NCBI GenBank assembly: GCA_030697085.1 | Contig: JAUYQT010000197.1 | Span: 1-10,728 of the forward strand | DNA from: Azonexus sp. | GTDB taxonomy: Bacteria > Pseudomonadota > Gammaproteobacteria > Burkholderiales > Rhodocyclaceae | Reading direction: 5' to 3' | DNA: 10,728 bases | In this document: positions 8,039-10,728 of the stretch, piece by piece | Numbering within the stretch: position 1 is the stretch's first letter | Layout: each line of letters begins with the position of its first letter | The notes under the pieces: generated by a model | Database searches by the model: none | What the model saw: the letters and a program-made list of their open reading frames with translations, nothing else | Told to the model about the DNA's origin: nothing | Position numbers and translations under genes: made by a program

Positions 8039-8067
8039 TTGACACCGCATGTCCGCTTCGTTAAATT
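8039..8067 (+). promoter_or_regulatory. Sigma-70 promoter for the peroxiredoxin gene
   Basis: A perfect TTGACA (8039-8044), a 17-bp spacer and TAAATT (8062-8067, four of six consensus bases). Transcription would start near 8074, leaving a leader of about 36 bases with AAGGAG at 8098-8103, seven bases before the ATG. No convincing OxyR-type site was seen. This intergenic region (7915-8110) has no gene. Confidence 0.7.
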
Positions 8068-8110
8068 TGAAGCTTTCCCCCAATAGCAATAATGAATAAG
8101 GAGTTCCCCT

Positions 8111-8710
8111 ATGGCCGTTCTCGTTGGCAAGCAAGCCCCGGATTTCACTGCAACTGCTGTTTATGGCAACAATGAAATCAAGGAATTAAAACTGTCGCAA
8201 TTTATGGGCAAGCCGGTTGTTCTGTTCTTTTACCCGCTCGACTTTACCTTTGTCTGCCCGTCTGAACTGATCGCCTTCGATCATCGTCTGGAAGAGTTCA
8301 AGCAGCGCGGCGTGGAAGTAATTGGTGTCTCCATCGACTCCCAGTTCACCCACCTGGCGTGGAAGAACACTGCGATCAAAGATGGTGGCATCGGTCAGGT
8401 GGGTTATCCGCTGGTGGCTGACATCAAACACGATATCTGTCGCGCTTACGACGTTGAACTGGAAGCTGCCGGCGTGGCGTTGCGTGGCTCATTCCTGATC
8501 GACAAAACGGGTGTTGTGATGCATCAAGTGGTCAATATGTTGCCGCTCGGCCGCGATATTGACGAAATGTTGCGCATGGTTGATGCACTGCAGTTCTTTG
8601 AAGAGCACGGTGAAGTATGTCCGGCGGGCTGGAGCAAGGGCAAACCGGGCATGACCGCCAGCACCGAAGGCGTTGCGGCTTATTTGGCCAAGAACGCCAA
8701 GAAGCTTTAA
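8111..8710 (+). CDS. Typical 2-Cys peroxiredoxin (AhpC/TSA, Prx1 type)
   Basis: A 199-residue cytosolic thiol peroxidase that reduces hydrogen peroxide, organic peroxides and peroxynitrite, recycled by a disulfide reductase not encoded here. The peroxidatic cysteine is C49 in [11 protein letters not shown], giving the P42-T46-C49 active-site motif, and the catalytic arginine is R125 (VALRGSF). The resolving cysteine is C170 in GEVCPAGW, which with the C-terminal tail marks the typical 2-Cys dimer class. A third cysteine, C110, is not one of the two catalytic ones. Length matches the Prx1/AhpC family (about 190-200). The ATG has AAGGAG seven bases upstream and a strong promoter, so expression is probably high. 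It is transcribed alone: a terminator follows at once. It diverges from the carbon-uptake operon, and no functional link is shown. Confidence 0.96.
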   Translation: MAVLVGKQAPDFTATAVYGNNEIKELKLSQFMGKPVVLFFYPLDFTFVCPSELIAFDHRLEEFKQRGVEVIGVSIDSQFTHLAWKNTAIKDGGIGQVGYPLVADIKHDICRAYDVELEAAGVALRGSFLIDKTGVVMHQVVNMLPLGRDIDEMLRMVDALQFFEEHGEVCPAGWSKGKPGMTASTEGVAAYLAKNAKKL

Positions 8711-8745
8711 GCCCAGTATTCCCGCTGTTTGGAGCGGTCCACGAC

Positions 8746-8780
8746 AAAACCTCAATCGTTTTTTGATTGGGGTTTTTTTC
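8746..8780 (+). terminator. Rho-independent terminator after the peroxiredoxin gene
   Basis: AAAACCTCAATC (8746-8757) pairs with GATTGGGGTTTT (8765-8776), with one G-T pair, around the loop GTTTTTT. The descending arm runs into an unbroken T tract (8773-8779). It lies 35 bases after the stop codon. The A-rich left arm may also let it work weakly on the other strand. Confidence 0.87.
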
Positions 8781-8781
8781 T

Positions 8782-8810
8782 GCTACAAATCATTATTTTT
8801 GGGCTAGAAT
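8782..8810 (+). promoter_or_regulatory. Weak candidate promoter for the HTH-receiver gene
   Basis: TAGAAT (8805-8810, five of six -10 bases) lies directly after the terminator in an AT-rich stretch. The hexamer at 17-bp spacing is GCTACA (8782-8787), matching only half of the -35 consensus. A promoter is needed here because transcription from the peroxiredoxin should stop upstream. Confidence 0.35.
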
Positions 8811-8813
8811 TTG

Positions 8814-8869
8814 CCGAATTTCTAATTTTAAAAAATGGCGAGTGCTCATGGCTGATTCCGAATTTCTAA
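8814..8869 (+). repeat. 12-bp direct repeat flanking the regulator start codon
   Basis: CCGAATTTCTAA occurs exactly at 8814-8825 and again at 8858-8869, 44 bases apart (about four helix turns). The first copy is just after the candidate -10, the second is within codons 4-8 of the regulator. Placement suits an autoregulatory operator, but this is inferred only. Confidence 0.5.
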
Positions 8870-9435
8870 CTACCCGGCAAGCCGCATTGCGCTTGGGGTT
8901 TTCTCTCGGCACCGTGCAAAACATGGTGGAAAGCGGCGCCCTTGAAGCGTGGAAAACATCCGGTGGCCATCGCCGGATTCCGGTCGCTTCCGTCGAAAAA
9001 CTGCTCGCCCGGCGGCGAAATCTGACTCCCGGGAATCATGACGCAGGAACGCCAATAGATATTCTGATTGCCGAAGACGACCCCACCTTGCAGTTGCTCT
9101 ATCAACTGACCATCGAAGGCTGGGATTTGCCAATCAAGCTGCGCATTGTGGCCAATGGTTTTGATGGCCTCTTGCAGGTTGGGCAGCACGTTCCGGATAT
9201 TCTCATTGCCGACCTGATGATGCCGGGCATGGATGGCTTTGAGATGATTCGGAATTTACGCGCCAACACGACGCTGGCAAGGATGGACATCATCGTTGTG
9301 AGTGCCATTGAGCGTGAAGAAATCAATCAGAAAGGCTTGCCGTCGGACATAACTGTGCTGGGTAAGCCCATACCATTCCATGAAATTAAGGGTTTTTTGC
9401 TCGGCCGTCTGGCTGCTCGCCAGCGGCCGCTTTAA
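8848..9435 (+). CDS. Response regulator with N-terminal excisionase-like HTH and C-terminal receiver
   Basis: A 195-residue protein in two parts. Residues 6-54 form an excisionase/MerR-like winged helix-turn-helix ([20 protein letters not shown], then SGGHRRIP at 38-45), which binds DNA in this family. Residues about 69-190 form a CheY-like receiver with the acidic pair D77/D78, phosphoacceptor D122 in ADLMMPG, S152 and K173 (LGKP), so it looks fully able to accept phosphate. The order is the reverse of most response regulators. The start at 8848 was chosen because the HTH begins there; an in-frame upstream TTG at 8767 would lie inside the terminator. The ribosome site (GGCGAG) is weak. No histidine kinase is in the window; the next gene on the same strand is a chemotaxis receptor. 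Targets are unknown, though a 12-bp repeat around its own start suggests self-control. Confidence 0.9.
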   Translation: MADSEFLTTRQAALRLGFSLGTVQNMVESGALEAWKTSGGHRRIPVASVEKLLARRRNLTPGNHDAGTPIDILIAEDDPTLQLLYQLTIEGWDLPIKLRIVANGFDGLLQVGQHVPDILIADLMMPGMDGFEMIRNLRANTTLARMDIIVVSAIEREEINQKGLPSDITVLGKPIPFHEIKGFLLGRLAARQRPL

Positions 9436-9444
9436 AGCAAGAAA

Positions 9445-9463
9445 ACCCTGCGACTCGCAGGGT
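9445..9463. terminator. Perfect 8-bp hairpin between the regulator and the chemoreceptor gene
   Basis: ACCCTGCG (9445-9452), loop ACT, CGCAGGGT (9456-9463). On the plus strand no T run follows, so it would be at most a pause or attenuator there. On the minus strand the stem is followed by TTTTC, which is closer to a terminator form and would stop antisense transcription. It begins nine bases after the regulator stop codon. Confidence 0.45.
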
Positions 9464-9488
9464 ACATAATTATAAGCAGGGGACAAAA

Positions 9489-10728
9489 ATGGGGTTTTTT
9501 GGAAATAGTGCGGCAATCAACAAGATTGATCGCGATATTGCCGCTATCGCCGAAGGCAATGCCGACCTCTCTCATGGGGTAGGTAGTGCTGGCAATGATA
9601 GCGCTGGGCGGATATCCGCCAATATCAACCGCTTTTTTAGTCGGGTCCGCGGCCTGATTTCCCATGCTCGTGAGCGTAGCGTCAGTATTGCCTCCGATGC
9701 CGCCCAAATGAACTATCTGGTGCAGTTGACCGGTGATGCTGTACGCCGCCAGGAGTCCTTGGCGAGTGATGTTTTCGCCTCAAGTAACCGGGTCAATCTC
9801 GCCGTCGGCGAAGTAGCGACAAACTCGGACGCCATTCAGTCATCGACCAAAAATAATCTCGATCTCGCCCAGCGCTCGCTGGAACAGATGGAAACCGTAG
9901 CGTCCACGATGCGCTCGACTAATCAGCATATCGAGCATTTTTCCTCGACAGTCGGCGAACTGCACACCAGTTCGATGAAAATCAACGAAATTGTTTCGCT
10001 GATTAACGACATTTCCGATCAAACCAATCTGTTGGCGCTCAACGCAGCGATCGAAGCGGCTCGTGCCGGTGAGGCCGGGCGCGGTTTTGCGGTCGTTGCG
10101 GATGAAGTTCGCAAACTGGCCGAAAAGGTTAAGACGGCGACGCAGGTCATCGGTCAGAACACGCAGTCAATGATCAATCTGGTTGCCGATACTTCAGCCA
10201 AAACGCAGACCATCGTTGGCGAAGTGACGCGTGCCAACAGCTATATTGAAACATCTGCCGCCGATTTGACGACCATGGTGGGTGATTTCAAGCGCACGAC
10301 GGAACAGCTTTCGACTATTTCCGGCGCTATTTATAACCTGCGCGAAAGCAATCAGACCATTCATCGGGAGGTTGAGGAAATTCGCAATCACTCGGTCGAT
10401 ATTTCCGGCCGTATGAAACAGTGCCTTGATTCTGCCAAGACGCTGCGCGAATCGACAGAAGACCTGCAGTGCACGCTGGCCGACTTTCGTACTGGCAACA
10501 GCAAGTTCGATACTTTGCATGATAAGTGTGCTGGTTTCCGCGATGCAGTACTCGGCATTCTGCAGAAGCTCAATGATCGCGGTGTCAATGTGTTTGACCA
10601 GTCCTACAAGGATATTTCCGGTTCCAACCCGAAGCGTTTCTCCACCGCATACGATAGTCAGTGCGATGGTGAACTGACTCGTCTATATGATGATCTGTTG
10701 CGCGATGTGCCTGGCCTGACCTACTCGC
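9489..10728 (+). CDS. Soluble methyl-accepting chemotaxis protein, signalling domain first (truncated at right edge)
   Basis: The open frame of 413 codons runs to the edge. AGGGGA lies just before the ATG. No membrane segment or signal peptide is seen, so this should be a cytoplasmic receptor. Residues 1-330 are mostly helical; the kinase-control hairpin tip is plain: [20 protein letters not shown] (174-193), then [19 protein letters not shown] (194-212), the part that contacts CheA/CheW. From about residue 335 comes a different region, with [15 protein letters not shown] (347-361), [16 protein letters not shown] (366-381) and [18 protein letters not shown] (393-410). From memory this resembles a C-terminal sensory (Cache-like) domain of some proteobacterial chemoreceptors, but the end is missing, so that is tentative. 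Four cysteines (C312, C328, C347, C392) lie only in the latter half. It follows the HTH-receiver gene by 53 bases and may be co-transcribed with it. Ligand unknown. Confidence 0.92.
   Translation, partial: MGFFGNSAAINKIDRDIAAIAEGNADLSHGVGSAGNDSAGRISANINRFFSRVRGLISHARERSVSIASDAAQMNYLVQLTGDAVRRQESLASDVFASSNRVNLAVGEVATNSDAIQSSTKNNLDLAQRSLEQMETVASTMRSTNQHIEHFSSTVGELHTSSMKINEIVSLINDISDQTNLLALNAAIEAARAGEAGRGFAVVADEVRKLAEKVKTATQVIGQNTQSMINLVADTSAKTQTIVGEVTRANSYIETSAADLTTMVGDFKRTTEQLSTISGAIYNLRESNQTIHREVEEIRNHSVDISGRMKQCLDSAKTLRESTEDLQCTLADFRTGNSKFDTLHDKCAGFRDAVLGILQKLNDRGVNVFDQSYKDISGSNPKRFSTAYDSQCDGELTRLYDDLLRDVPGLTYS

Noticed and set aside
7883..8086. A 67-codon plus-strand frame ahead of the peroxiredoxin gene
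   Set aside because: No ribosome site, it overlaps the start of the minus-strand operon and the peroxiredoxin promoter, and the product has no recognisable features.
7915..8110. CbbR or OxyR binding sites
   Set aside because: I looked for T-N11-A palindromes and for ATAG/CTAT-type OxyR spacing by eye and found nothing convincing.
8767..8847. A longer form of the HTH-receiver protein starting at a TTG
   Set aside because: The codon is within the terminator stem, upstream of the candidate promoter, and the extra residues match no part of the HTH family.
8835..8855. A six-codon frame (MASAHG) overlapping the regulator start
   Set aside because: It could be a leader peptide but is too short to tell from chance and has no ribosome site of its own.
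1..10728. tRNA or rRNA genes, CRISPR arrays, insertion sequences
   Set aside because: No cloverleaf, repeat-spacer pattern, transposase or terminal inverted repeats were seen on either strand.

Overview
The window reads as a chromosomal segment from a betaproteobacterium, probably of the Rhodocyclaceae (Dechloromonas/Azonexus type). This is judged from the GC-rich codon use, the style of the 2-Cys peroxiredoxin and the type of chemotaxis protein; it is an inference, not a search result. About three quarters of the window is one tightly packed minus-strand operon, and the rest is a plus-strand group of three genes leaving the same intergenic region.

Minus strand, in order of transcription (7914 down to 1): a canonical NuoM-like antiporter subunit; the large soluble protein DabA (DUF2309, carbonic-anhydrase-like); a shortened NuoL/DabB-like antiporter subunit; a divergent NuoM-like subunit; and the first 109 codons of a further NuoM-like subunit that runs off the left edge. 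Junctions are a 1-nt gap, a 37-nt gap bridged by a 14-codon mini-ORF, a 1-nt overlap and a 4-nt overlap, so the proteins are probably made together. No hydrophilic or small complex I subunits are seen, so this is not a nuo operon. The best reading is an expanded DAB-type dissolved inorganic carbon system, in which ion flow through membrane modules is thought to drive one-way CO2 hydration at the DabA zinc site and so accumulate bicarbonate in the cytoplasm. Characterised DAB systems pair DabA with one NuoL-like DabB; here at least four antiporter-type proteins accompany one DabA. One of them lacks the region equal to NuoL helices 12-15 but keeps the C-terminal lateral-helix segment.

The intergenic region (7915-8110) carries a good sigma-70 promoter for the plus-strand peroxiredoxin and a weaker candidate for the minus-strand operon.

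Plus strand: a typical 2-Cys peroxiredoxin (8111-8710) closed by a clear rho-independent terminator; a response regulator with an unusual order, excisionase-like HTH first and receiver second (8848-9435); a perfect hairpin; then a soluble methyl-accepting chemotaxis protein whose signalling domain comes first and whose putative sensory domain comes last, cut by the right edge (9489-10728). The last two may form a signalling pair. A link between either of them and carbon uptake or peroxide is only suggested by position.
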